From: an uncultured Bacteroidota bacterium
Lineage (GTDB): Bacteria > Bacteroidota > Bacteroidia > Flavobacteriales > Flavobacteriaceae
DNA length: 40,717 bases
Reading direction: 5' to 3'
Assembly (NCBI GenBank): GCA_902517245.1
Contig: CABYBK010000008.1
Span: 1 to 40,717 of the forward strand
The translations under genes and the position numbers were made by a program. The notes beneath the pieces are model-generated. The model did not search any database. It had not been told where the DNA came from and was given only the letters and a program-made list of their open reading frames with translations. Numbering within the stretch: position 1 is the first letter of the stretch; each line of letters starts with the position of its first letter. This document shows positions 28,881 to 37,106 of this stretch, in pieces.

Positions 28881-29888
28881 TTACCTATAAAATTTTGGTG
28901 TCTCTACAATTGAAAATGGTTCAATAGCTTTTGTCTTTTGTGCTTTAATACATATATCACAAGCAATTGCGGCAACATATCCATCCCATGAAGATGGACC
29001 TTGAATTTTATTACCCACAATACCATCAATAAATTCTTGTAATTCTATGTCATAAGCTTTTATAAATCTTTTTTTCCAATCAGTATCTATACTTGTAAAT
29101 TTCTTTTCGTCTTTTCGAATCACTAAACTTTCAGGTTCAGGAAGCTTAGCAATTCCATCCGAGCCAACTAATTCGCATTGAATGTCATAACCATATTGAC
29201 AATTAACAAACATTTCAACATCAATTCGAATTCCACTCCTTGTTTCCAACAATAAAATTTGAGGATCATGTAAGTTCCCGTGGCTTCGTTTTGTTTTTTT
29301 TGCAAAAATCATTTGAGCTGTTACATAGTCTTCTTTTAATAACCACCTAATTACATCTATCTCATGAACTAATGAATCTGATACAGCCATCTCAGTTACA
29401 TAAGATTCTGGAACTGTAGGATTCCTGTGTGCACAATGAATCATCAGAACATCTCCAATTTCAGAATTTTCAATGACTTTTTTTAATTTTTGATATCCAG
29501 AGTCGTATCGACGCATGAATCCTACTTGGACTAATCTTTTTCCGAAATTCATTTCAGCATCGACAATATTCTTACATGCACTTGCAGAAGTAGCCAAAGG
29601 TTTTTCGCAAAAGACATATTTTCCTGCTGCAATTGATGCCAAAACAAATTCTTCATGAGTTGAACCAATTGAACATACTAATATAGCATTAACTTCAGGG
29701 CTTCTTATAAGGTCATAAGGATCCTCAAATACTTCTGCTGTTCCTAATTCAGCAACAAGTCTTTTGGCGCTTTCTATATTAATATCATTAACAGCAGTCA
29801 CGATTCCCCCATTTAAACTTTTATTAATTCGTGTAGCATGATCTGAACCAATCATTCCTGCTCCTATTATTCCAAATTTAATATTCAT
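28881..29888 (-). CDS. iolG: Inositol 2-dehydrogenase (cytoplasmic Gfo/Idh/MocA)
   Basis: NAD-dependent oxidation of myo-inositol (or another isomer) to the inosose, first step of the pathway. It has no signal peptide, unlike the three Tat-exported relatives here. Rossmann GAGMIG is at 9-14, EKP at 95-97, and DSLVHEIDVIRW (171-182) contains the Asp/His pair typical of IolG. The length, 335, fits IolG (about 340). Myo- versus scyllo- or chiro-inositol preference cannot be read. It is the last gene of the minus-strand iol operon, 69 bp after iolA. Confidence 0.9.
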   Translation of the reverse strand: MNIKFGIIGAGMIGSDHATRINKSLNGGIVTAVNDINIESAKRLVAELGTAEVFEDPYDLIRSPEVNAILVCSIGSTHEEFVLASIAAGKYVFCEKPLATSASACKNIVDAEMNFGKRLVQVGFMRRYDSGYQKLKKVIENSEIGDVLMIHCAHRNPTVPESYVTEMAVSDSLVHEIDVIRWLLKEDYVTAQMIFAKKTKRSHGNLHDPQILLLETRSGIRIDVEMFVNCQYGYDIQCELVGSDGIAKLPEPESLVIRKDEKKFTSIDTDWKKRFIKAYDIELQEFIDGIVGNKIQGPSSWDGYVAAIACDICIKAQKTKAIEPFSIVETPKFYR

Positions 29889-29957
29889 TTAAATTTATAT
29901 TTATATTTATCTATTCGTGTGATGATGATTTGTTAATTCAATAACTAAGTCTTCAAT

Positions 29958-31460
29958 CTAATCCATTGTTGGCATTATAAATTCATTACCGCTTCTTATA
30001 CCTTTCGGCCATTTTGTTGTTATAGTCTTAAGTTGAGTATAAAAACGTATACCATCAGTTCCATGCATATGATTTATGCCAAAAAGGGAAGACTTCCAAC
30101 CTCCAAAACTGTGAAAAGCCATTGGCACAGGAATAGGGATATTTATTCCTACCATACCAGCTTGAATATTGTGAGCAAAAGTACGAGCAGAATCCCCATC
30201 CCTTGTGAAAATTGATGTTCCATTACCAAATTCATGATTATTAATCAATCTTACAGCCTCCTCAAAATCAGCAACTCTTACCATTGATAATACCGGACCA
30301 AAAATTTCTTCTTTGTAAATCTTCATTTCTGAGGTAACATTATCAAAAAATGTACCTCCCAAAAAGAATCCATTTTCATATCCCTCTTTATCCATTTTGA
30401 ATTCACGACCATCAACAACCAATTCAGCCCCTTGATTAACGCCTGAATGAATATATTTCTCAACACGTTCCAGATGTTGTTGATTTATTAGGGGACCCAT
30501 TTCTGCATTTGGGTCTGTCCCGGGTCCAATCTTTAAGCTTGATAAGCTTGAAGTTATTGCTTTCTTTAATTTTTCAGCTACATCATCTCCAACAGCAATA
30601 ACCACCGATATAGCCATACAGCGTTCTCCAGCAGAACCATATGCTGCTCCCATCAACCCATTAACCGCAGCTTCCATATCAGCATCAGGCATAACAAGCA
30701 TATGATTTTTCGCACCACCAAGTGCCTGTACACGTTTACCGTGGGCGGAGCCTATTTCATAAATATACTTGGCAATTGGAGTTGAGCCTACAAAACTGAC
30801 AGCTTTTATATCTGGGTGTTTTAGTAATCCATCTACGGCAGATTTATCACCTTGAACAACATTAAATACACCATCTGGGAATCCTGCTTCTGTCATAAGC
30901 TTCGCATAATATATAGCAATGGAAGGATCTCTTTCAGAGGGTTTTAAAATAAACGTATTACCACATGCTAATGCTATTGGAAACATCCACATAGGAACCA
31001 TAGCTGGAAAGTTAAAAGGAGTAATTCCTGCCACCACACCTAGAGGTTGACGCAGAGAGTGACTATCAATGTCTGTACCCACGTTTTCGCTCATTTCACC
31101 CTTCAAGAGATGGGGAGCTCCACATGCAAATTCAACTACTTCTAAACCACGAATAACTTCCCCTAAGGCATCAGAGTGCACCTTACCATGTTCGCGACTT
31201 ATCAATGCTGCCATTTCATCGGTATTTTGTTCTAGTAAATCTCGAAATCTATTCATGATTCGAGAACGTTTCAAAGGTGTGATTTTAGACCAACTCTCAA
31301 ATGCACTTTTGGCCTTAGCTACAGCAAAATCAACGTCTTCTGTTGAAGAGAGCCCAACTTTGGCGATGATCTTTCCAGAAGCTGGGTTAAAAACATCAGA
31401 TGTGCGTCCACTTGATATTTTAACAGTTTTTCCATCTATATAATTATTAATTATGTGCAT
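29958..31460 (-). CDS. iolA: Methylmalonate-semialdehyde dehydrogenase (CoA-acylating)
   Basis: Converts malonate semialdehyde (or methylmalonate semialdehyde) plus CoA and NAD to acetyl- or propionyl-CoA and CO2; final step of inositol catabolism. It is an ALDH-superfamily member of 500 residues. ITPFNFP (146-152) and catalytic Cys281 (AGERCMA) are present. GGAKNH (248-253) has Asn in place of the general-base Glu of ordinary ALDHs, the hallmark of the CoA-dependent MmsA/IolA group. The same enzyme also serves valine breakdown in many bacteria (mmsA). Its position 2 bp after iolE makes the IolA role likely. Confidence 0.93.
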   Translation of the reverse strand: MHIINNYIDGKTVKISSGRTSDVFNPASGKIIAKVGLSSTEDVDFAVAKAKSAFESWSKITPLKRSRIMNRFRDLLEQNTDEMAALISREHGKVHSDALGEVIRGLEVVEFACGAPHLLKGEMSENVGTDIDSHSLRQPLGVVAGITPFNFPAMVPMWMFPIALACGNTFILKPSERDPSIAIYYAKLMTEAGFPDGVFNVVQGDKSAVDGLLKHPDIKAVSFVGSTPIAKYIYEIGSAHGKRVQALGGAKNHMLVMPDADMEAAVNGLMGAAYGSAGERCMAISVVIAVGDDVAEKLKKAITSSLSSLKIGPGTDPNAEMGPLINQQHLERVEKYIHSGVNQGAELVVDGREFKMDKEGYENGFFLGGTFFDNVTSEMKIYKEEIFGPVLSMVRVADFEEAVRLINNHEFGNGTSIFTRDGDSARTFAHNIQAGMVGINIPIPVPMAFHSFGGWKSSLFGINHMHGTDGIRFYTQLKTITTKWPKGIRSGNEFIMPTMD

Positions 31461-31462
31461 GC

Positions 31463-32365
31463 TTAAATTTGATTTATGTTAAGATTTGTTTCTTTTGCTA
31501 ACTTCAATATATTTTCATACCCCATTCGAGCGTAAATTAAGGGTTCAGCAATGGATGGATCTTGTTCAGCCTCTATTACTAGCCAACCTTCATAATCATT
31601 ATCATTTAAGAGCTTAAATATACTTGAATAATCAATAATTCCATCTCCAGGTACTGTGAAGACTCCTTTTAGTACTGCATTTAAAAAACTTAAATTTGAA
31701 TTTTTTACATAATCCAATACATCTTTTCTAATATCCTTGCAATGAACATGATGAATTCTATGTTTCCAATTAACTAAAATTCTAGATAAATCTGCTCCAG
31801 CAAAATAGGCGTGACCTGTGTCAAAAAGTAGTCCTACTTCATCAGAGGTATTTTGCATAAGTTTATTGATTTCATTTTCATTTTGTATGATAGTACCCAT
31901 ATGATGATGATATACAAGTTGAAGCCCCTGCTCTTTTAAAAACATTGAAAATTCATTGAGCTTCTTTCCGTATTCTATCCATCGATTTTTTTGAAAAGGC
32001 ACTCTGTTTCTCAAAGGTGTACTAATACTGCCATGAATACAATATGAAAGTTCACAAAAAATAAAAACTTTACAGCCCATAGTTCTAAGAAGCTCTATAT
32101 GTCTCTTCGCATTTTCTATTTCTTCATCTACTGATCTATTTAAAAGGAAACCTGAATACCATCCAGACACCAATTTTAAATTAAACTTATCAAGGATTGG
32201 TTTTAGCTTACTTGCTTCACGAGGAAATTTATTTCCAAGTTCAAAACCTGCATATCCAGATTCAGAACCTTCTTTTAAACATACCTCTAGAGGTGTTTTC
32301 CCACCAAGAGAAGGCATATCATCGTTTGTCCATGTCAGTGGATTAATACCAATTTCAATTGCCAT
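31463..32365 (-). CDS. iolE: Myo-inosose-2 dehydratase
   Basis: Dehydrates 2-keto-myo-inositol to the trihydroxycyclohexanedione. It is a TIM-barrel protein of the AP-endonuclease 2/xylose-isomerase-like family, 300 residues as expected. The opening IGINPLTWTNDDMP is diagnostic for IolE. Metal-ligand candidates include HHHMGT (around 153-158), LFDTGHAYFAG and HVHCKDIR, with VIEAEQDP near the C-terminus. It sits between iolD (3-bp gap) and iolA (2-bp gap), clearly the same transcript with likely coupled translation. Confidence 0.94.
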   Translation of the reverse strand: MAIEIGINPLTWTNDDMPSLGGKTPLEVCLKEGSESGYAGFELGNKFPREASKLKPILDKFNLKLVSGWYSGFLLNRSVDEEIENAKRHIELLRTMGCKVFIFCELSYCIHGSISTPLRNRVPFQKNRWIEYGKKLNEFSMFLKEQGLQLVYHHHMGTIIQNENEINKLMQNTSDEVGLLFDTGHAYFAGADLSRILVNWKHRIHHVHCKDIRKDVLDYVKNSNLSFLNAVLKGVFTVPGDGIIDYSSIFKLLNDNDYEGWLVIEAEQDPSIAEPLIYARMGYENILKLAKETNLNINQI

Positions 32366-32368
32366 TAT

Positions 32369-34228
32369 TTATAAATTTTTGATCTGCTTTTCTTTTTGAA
32401 GCTCATAATTTTTTCTTGCCTTATTAACTCCCTTTTCGTTAGAAACTTCAGCTACAGCTACATCCCACCAATTACCACCTTCTTCTACAGTTTTATTTGG
32501 ATCTGTTAAAATATTTATCACATAAGTCGTTTCTGAATTTCTAGCCCTTTCTAAAGCTTTCTGAAGTGATGCTATACCTTCAACTTCTTCTGATTTAGCA
32601 CCCATTGAACGAGCATGTGCTGCAAAATCAACTCGCATAACTTCATTTTGTGTAGATCTACAATCCCGAATCAGATTATTAAATCCTGAATTACCACAAT
32701 TTTCTTGAAGTCTATGAATACAACCATAGCCTCCGTTATCTACAACTACTATAATTAATTTCAATCCTAGCATTACTGATGAAAAAATCTCCGAATTCAT
32801 CATTAAATAAGAACCATCTCCAACCATAACATAAACTTGTGAATCAGGTAATGCCATCTTAACTCCTAACCCTCCAGCAATTTCGTAGCCCATACATGAG
32901 TAACCATATTCAACATGATAACCTCTATCAAAACTCGTCTTCCATAACTTTTGCAAATCTCCTGGAAGTCCACCTGCAGCACAAACAACTACATCTCTCT
33001 CACGAGAAGACCTATTTACTGCACCAACAACCTCACCATCGGAGGGTAATAATGTTCCTTTATCTCTTGAAGCCTCATCAACAGCAATTAACCATTCTTT
33101 CCTAAGTATGGATACCCTTTGTTGCCAATCATTTGAAGTTTTTATCGCAGTACAATATTTCATTAGCGTGTTAAGAGTTAGTTTGGCATCGCCAACTAAT
33201 GATAGTGCTCTATGTTTAATAGAGTCATAAGCACATACGTTAATTGACAATAATGTAGCCTCTGAATTAAATAGTGTCCGAGAGCCGGTTATAAAATCTC
33301 CAAGTCTAGTACCAATAGCGATAATTAAATCAGCTTCTTTTAATAATTCATTACAAGCAGACCCCCCTGTAACTCCAACTGAGCCAACATTCATAGGATT
33401 CTCCCAAGGTATAGCACCCTTACCTGCTTGAGTTTCACCGATTGGAATCAATAAATTATTTGAAAAATCCTCAAGCTCCTTAGTTGCCAACGAATAATGA
33501 ATACCTCCACCGGCAATTATTACTGGTTTTTTAGCTTTGAGTATCATTTGAACAGCACTCTTGAGTTGATTTTCGTCAGCATGTTGTCTTCTTAAAAAAT
33601 GAATTTTTTCTTCGAAGAATCGTTCTGGATAGTTCCAAGACATTGTTTGAACATCTTGAGGGAATGCAATTGTTACAGTTCCAGTATCGACAGGGTCTGT
33701 CAATACCCTAATTGCTTGAGGTAAAGACGTTAATAATTGTTCTGGACGCATAATTCTATCAAAAAATCGACTTACAGGTTTAAAACAGTCATTTGTTGTT
33801 ATGGTCTGATCAGTATTGTCCTCTAATTGCTGAAGTACGGGATCTGGTATTCGTGTAGCAAAAGTATCACCTGGTAAAAGCAATAATGGTATTCTATTTA
33901 TATGGGCTAGTGCAGCAGCTGTGACAATATTAGTTGAGCCTGGACCAGCAGAAGAAGTACAGGCCATAATTTGCTGTCTATTTAAAGTTTTTGAATATGC
34001 AATGGCAGCATGTGCCATAGATTGTTCATTTTGACCTCTATAGGTTGGAAGTGCTTTTTGATGTTGAAATAACGCCTCACCAATCCCAGCAACATTTCCA
34101 TGACCAAATATTGCCCAAACTCCAGGAAATAAGGGTTTTATCTCTTCATTTATTTTTACTTTTTGGGCGATCATAAAGCGAATTAACGCTTGTGCTGCTG
34201 TTAGTTTAATCACTTTCTTACTACTCAT
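32369..34228 (-). CDS. iolD: 3D-(3,5/4)-trihydroxycyclohexane-1,2-dione hydrolase
   Basis: Thiamine-diphosphate-dependent enzyme that opens the cyclitol ring to give 5-deoxy-glucuronate. The 619-residue length is typical of IolD. GVWAIFGHGNVAGIGEAL (36-53) is the IolD-type start of the pyrimidine-binding domain. RGQNEQSMAHAA carries the cofactor-activating Glu68. SSAGPGSTN (92-100) follows, and the pyrophosphate-binding domain has VGDGSYLMMNSE near residue 460. It is 22 bp after iolC and 3 bp before iolE. Confidence 0.95.
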   Translation of the reverse strand: MSSKKVIKLTAAQALIRFMIAQKVKINEEIKPLFPGVWAIFGHGNVAGIGEALFQHQKALPTYRGQNEQSMAHAAIAYSKTLNRQQIMACTSSAGPGSTNIVTAAALAHINRIPLLLLPGDTFATRIPDPVLQQLEDNTDQTITTNDCFKPVSRFFDRIMRPEQLLTSLPQAIRVLTDPVDTGTVTIAFPQDVQTMSWNYPERFFEEKIHFLRRQHADENQLKSAVQMILKAKKPVIIAGGGIHYSLATKELEDFSNNLLIPIGETQAGKGAIPWENPMNVGSVGVTGGSACNELLKEADLIIAIGTRLGDFITGSRTLFNSEATLLSINVCAYDSIKHRALSLVGDAKLTLNTLMKYCTAIKTSNDWQQRVSILRKEWLIAVDEASRDKGTLLPSDGEVVGAVNRSSRERDVVVCAAGGLPGDLQKLWKTSFDRGYHVEYGYSCMGYEIAGGLGVKMALPDSQVYVMVGDGSYLMMNSEIFSSVMLGLKLIIVVVDNGGYGCIHRLQENCGNSGFNNLIRDCRSTQNEVMRVDFAAHARSMGAKSEEVEGIASLQKALERARNSETTYVINILTDPNKTVEEGGNWWDVAVAEVSNEKGVNKARKNYELQKEKQIKNL

Positions 34229-34250
34229 TTCTAATTTATTATAATAATTT

Positions 34251-36155
34251 TTATCGTTTATTCCACATTTGAATAATCTCTCTGTAGTTTTCTTTTACTT
34301 CTTTAATTAAAGTACGATCATCTATATCCTTATCTAACCATTTATTAGAAGGCTTTGCGAAAATGGTTCTGCCTACTGCAAACCCTTTGACATATTTTGA
34401 AGTTGACGCTTTTTTAAATCCAATATTAAGCTTTTGTTTATCTGCACCTAAACCTAAAATTACAACTCCTCTACAATATGGATCATTTTGTTCAATAAGA
34501 CTATCAAGTAAATTCCAATTATTTTTCGAAAACGGTGGTAGTTTCCACCAATCAGGCTTTATACCAATGTTGTAAATTCTTTGAATAGAACGTAAGTACT
34601 TATTTGTTTTTAAATTAGGTGCATTTGGGATTATTAATTCTAATAAAATTTCATGTCCAGTTTTCAAGCAAGCTTCATATACTTCTTTTATAAGATCTTC
34701 TTGTTCTATTCTAAGCATATTAGTATCATCAGGATCATAAAATACTAAACATTTAACAACTTGTTCAATTGGCCAGCTCATCAACTGAGTTCCTATATTG
34801 CCATGCTCTAATCGTAATGGCTTTGAGCCAGGCAACTCTATAGGTCTAGCAATCCAAAATCCTTGGCCAGTAACATTATTTAACTCATTTTGTCCAAAAG
34901 CTTGATCTATAAATACTCCTGTCTTTCCTTTTAGAGAATCTTCTTCAGTTACTTCAATAAATGCTTTTAATATTAGCTGTTTTAGATCTGCCACTCTATT
35001 CAATGAACTATTTGATTCAATTGCCATTTCTATAAATTGTGATCTATGGTCAAAGGCAAGCAAAAACAATTCTTTCCAATTTTTTGACCTAGTAGTCACT
35101 CTGTGTAAATGATTTAAATGATCATCTATATCGGGCCTAGGAATATTTTTTTCTTCAGATAAATAATAATCTAACTCCTCACGAGTTGGCATAGCTGGAG
35201 CACAACCATGTCTTGAAACTACTAAAGCACCGCAAGCGTTAGCATATTTACAAGATTCTTCTAAACTTTCACCACTTAAATATCCCCTCAAAAACCCAGA
35301 CATAAATGCATCTCCAGCACCCAATACATTCAAAACTTCTACTTTAACTCCTGTAATTGTTAATCCTTCATCTAAATGATTCGGTATTTCATCTTTGAAA
35401 ACTGAACAACCTAGTGCTCCTCTTTTACATACCAAAATAGCATTTGAAAATTTTCTAACATTTTTCAAAGCTTTTAATGTATCAGTATTTCCTCCGGCAA
35501 TATGAAACTCTTCCTCAGTACCTACAATAAGATCAAAGTGATTAAGAACCTCTTGTAATTCTGAGGTTACATGTTTAGATGCTATAAATCTAGTTTCACC
35601 ATCACCTAGGTCAGTAAGACCCCACAAAACAGGTCTAAAATCAATATCCAATATTCGTTTTAAACCATGTTTGGTGGCAAAAGAAAGGGCGGTTAATACA
35701 GCTTCTCTTGTGTCTTTGTGTGAAAGATGTGTGCCTGTAATAGCTAGTGCTTTTGAAGATGATATATAATCTTCATTAATGTCATCTTTAATAAGCGCCA
35801 TATCGGCACAATTGTCTCTATAAAAAATTAGTGGAAAAGTCTCTCTGTCTTTTATACCTAAAATTACAAGTGCTGTTAATCGAGTTGGATCAGAAATAAT
35901 ATTGCTAGTGTCTACACCTGCTCTATCTAATTCTTCTTTTAGAAAACGACCCATGTGTTCGTCACCCACTCTTGCTAACATAGATGTTTTTAATCCCTGC
36001 CTAGCTGCTCCGTAGGCAACATTTGCTGAAGATCCTCCAAGGTATTTAGAAAAAGTACTTGTGTCCTCGAGCCTTGAACCAATTTGATTACCATAGAAGT
36101 CAACTGCTAATCTTCCTAAACATATTAGATCAAAATTTTTAACCTTTTTTGACAT
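34251..36155 (-). CDS. iolC: 5-dehydro-2-deoxygluconokinase fused to DUF2090 (probable aldolase) domain
   Basis: Two-domain protein of 634 residues. Residues 1-335 are a PfkB kinase: GGSSANVAYGAARQG (40-54) and NVLGAGDAF (276-284, catalytic Asp282), the IolC activity phosphorylating 5-dehydro-2-deoxygluconate. Residues from about 345 to 634 form a DUF2090 domain (PF09863; LLAFDHRSQF at 365-374), which in fused IolC proteins is annotated as the 5-dehydro-2-deoxyphosphogluconate aldolase. This would replace a separate IolJ, which I do not see. The aldolase role is from family annotation, not from motifs I can verify. It is the first gene of the iolCDEAG run, 146 bp after the upstream SDR gene. 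Confidence 0.92.
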   Translation of the reverse strand: MSKKVKNFDLICLGRLAVDFYGNQIGSRLEDTSTFSKYLGGSSANVAYGAARQGLKTSMLARVGDEHMGRFLKEELDRAGVDTSNIISDPTRLTALVILGIKDRETFPLIFYRDNCADMALIKDDINEDYISSSKALAITGTHLSHKDTREAVLTALSFATKHGLKRILDIDFRPVLWGLTDLGDGETRFIASKHVTSELQEVLNHFDLIVGTEEEFHIAGGNTDTLKALKNVRKFSNAILVCKRGALGCSVFKDEIPNHLDEGLTITGVKVEVLNVLGAGDAFMSGFLRGYLSGESLEESCKYANACGALVVSRHGCAPAMPTREELDYYLSEEKNIPRPDIDDHLNHLHRVTTRSKNWKELFLLAFDHRSQFIEMAIESNSSLNRVADLKQLILKAFIEVTEEDSLKGKTGVFIDQAFGQNELNNVTGQGFWIARPIELPGSKPLRLEHGNIGTQLMSWPIEQVVKCLVFYDPDDTNMLRIEQEDLIKEVYEACLKTGHEILLELIIPNAPNLKTNKYLRSIQRIYNIGIKPDWWKLPPFSKNNWNLLDSLIEQNDPYCRGVVILGLGADKQKLNIGFKKASTSKYVKGFAVGRTIFAKPSNKWLDKDIDDRTLIKEVKENYREIIQMWNKR

Positions 36156-36266
36156 AAGTTACTTTTAAAGTATTGGGTTTAATTAATTACATATTATTCT
36201 TGCATAACCCTATAAATCTAATATTGATTTGCATAAAGCTTGAACAAAAAAATAATGCTCAAACTA

Positions 36267-36298
36267 TTTTATATACAACAAATATATTTTTATATACA
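36267..36298. repeat. 11-bp direct repeats flanking the iolC promoter region
   Basis: TTTTATATACA occurs at 36267-36277 and 36288-36298, exactly 21 bp (two helical turns) apart. The minus-strand -7 candidate TATATTTG lies between them. The arrangement suits a regulator binding one face of the DNA, but the sequence is AT-rich and could be coincidental. Confidence 0.35.
36279..36286 (-). promoter_or_regulatory. Candidate -7 element for the iolCDEAG operon
   Basis: TATATTTG on the minus strand, an exact TAnnTTTG match, 124 bases upstream of the iolC ATG within the 146-bp gap. No -33 TTG is found at the right spacing. The long leader (about 115 bases) contains no feature I recognise. Confidence 0.35.
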
Positions 36299-36301
36299 TA
36301 T

Positions 36302-37105
36302 TTAAACTCCACTGAATGCACTAAAACCCCCGTCAACTGGTAAAACAACACCGGTTATAAATTTAGAACTATCACTGCATAAAAAATGTATTGCACCATT
36401 TAATTCCTCGGGCTTACCAAAACGTTTCATAGGGGTGTTTTGAATAATTTTTTTTCCTCGATCAGTCAAGCTTCCGTCCTTATTTAATAATAGCTTTTTA
36501 TTTTGCTTCCCAATAAAAAACCCTGGGGCTATTGCGTTAACTCGAATTCCTTCTCCAAATTTTAAAGCCATCTCAACAGCCATCCATCGTGTGAAATTTT
36601 CCATCGCAGCTTTAGCTGCAGAATAACCGACGACCCTGGTCATAACTCTATCTACAGTCATTGAAGAATAATTAACGATACTTCCTTTACCTTGATTTGC
36701 TATTATCTCACCAAACACTATTGAGGGTAAAATAGTTCCTTTTAGATTCATTTCAACAACCTCATCAAAATCAGTTTCTGAAAGATCAAAAATATTTTTA
36801 TCATCAGGAATAACAGCACCAGGAAGATTTCCACCTACGGCATTAATTAAAGAATCAATTTGACCCAGAGTTTGAATTATGGAGGTTCGAACTTTCTCTA
36901 ATTCATGACGGGCCAAAACATTTACAACATGATATTCTACATAAGTTAAATGAACTAATTTTTTCTTTAATTCATCTAGTAATACTTCATTCCTTCCCAA
37001 AATCACCAACTTTGCATTGGCTTTTGCTAAACTTAATGCCAGTTCGCTCCCTAATACGCCAGTAGCACCAGTTAAAACTATTACTTTATCTTTTAATTCA
37101 AACAT
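36302..37105 (-). CDS. SDR-family oxidoreductase, probable D-mannonate oxidoreductase
   Basis: Classical short-chain dehydrogenase of 267 residues, cytoplasmic. The cofactor motif TGATGVLG is at 12-19, an NAG-like NAVGG at 88-92, catalytic Ser147/148 and YSAAK (161-165) are intact. The opening FELKDKVIVLTGATGVLG and NAVGGNLPGAVIPDD resemble the SDR-type fructuronate reductases (D-mannonate oxidoreductase) found in Bacillus and Bacteroidota next to uxuA. In this window uxuA is 8.5 kb away, so the function is inferred rather than proven by adjacency. It begins one base after the Tat-exported Gfo/Idh/MocA gene, so the two share a transcript. Confidence 0.78.
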   Translation of the reverse strand: MFELKDKVIVLTGATGVLGSELALSLAKANAKLVILGRNEVLLDELKKKLVHLTYVEYHVVNVLARHELEKVRTSIIQTLGQIDSLINAVGGNLPGAVIPDDKNIFDLSETDFDEVVEMNLKGTILPSIVFGEIIANQGKGSIVNYSSMTVDRVMTRVVGYSAAKAAMENFTRWMAVEMALKFGEGIRVNAIAPGFFIGKQNKKLLLNKDGSLTDRGKKIIQNTPMKRFGKPEELNGAIHFLCSDSSKFITGVVLPVDGGFSAFSGV

Positions 37106-37106
37106 A

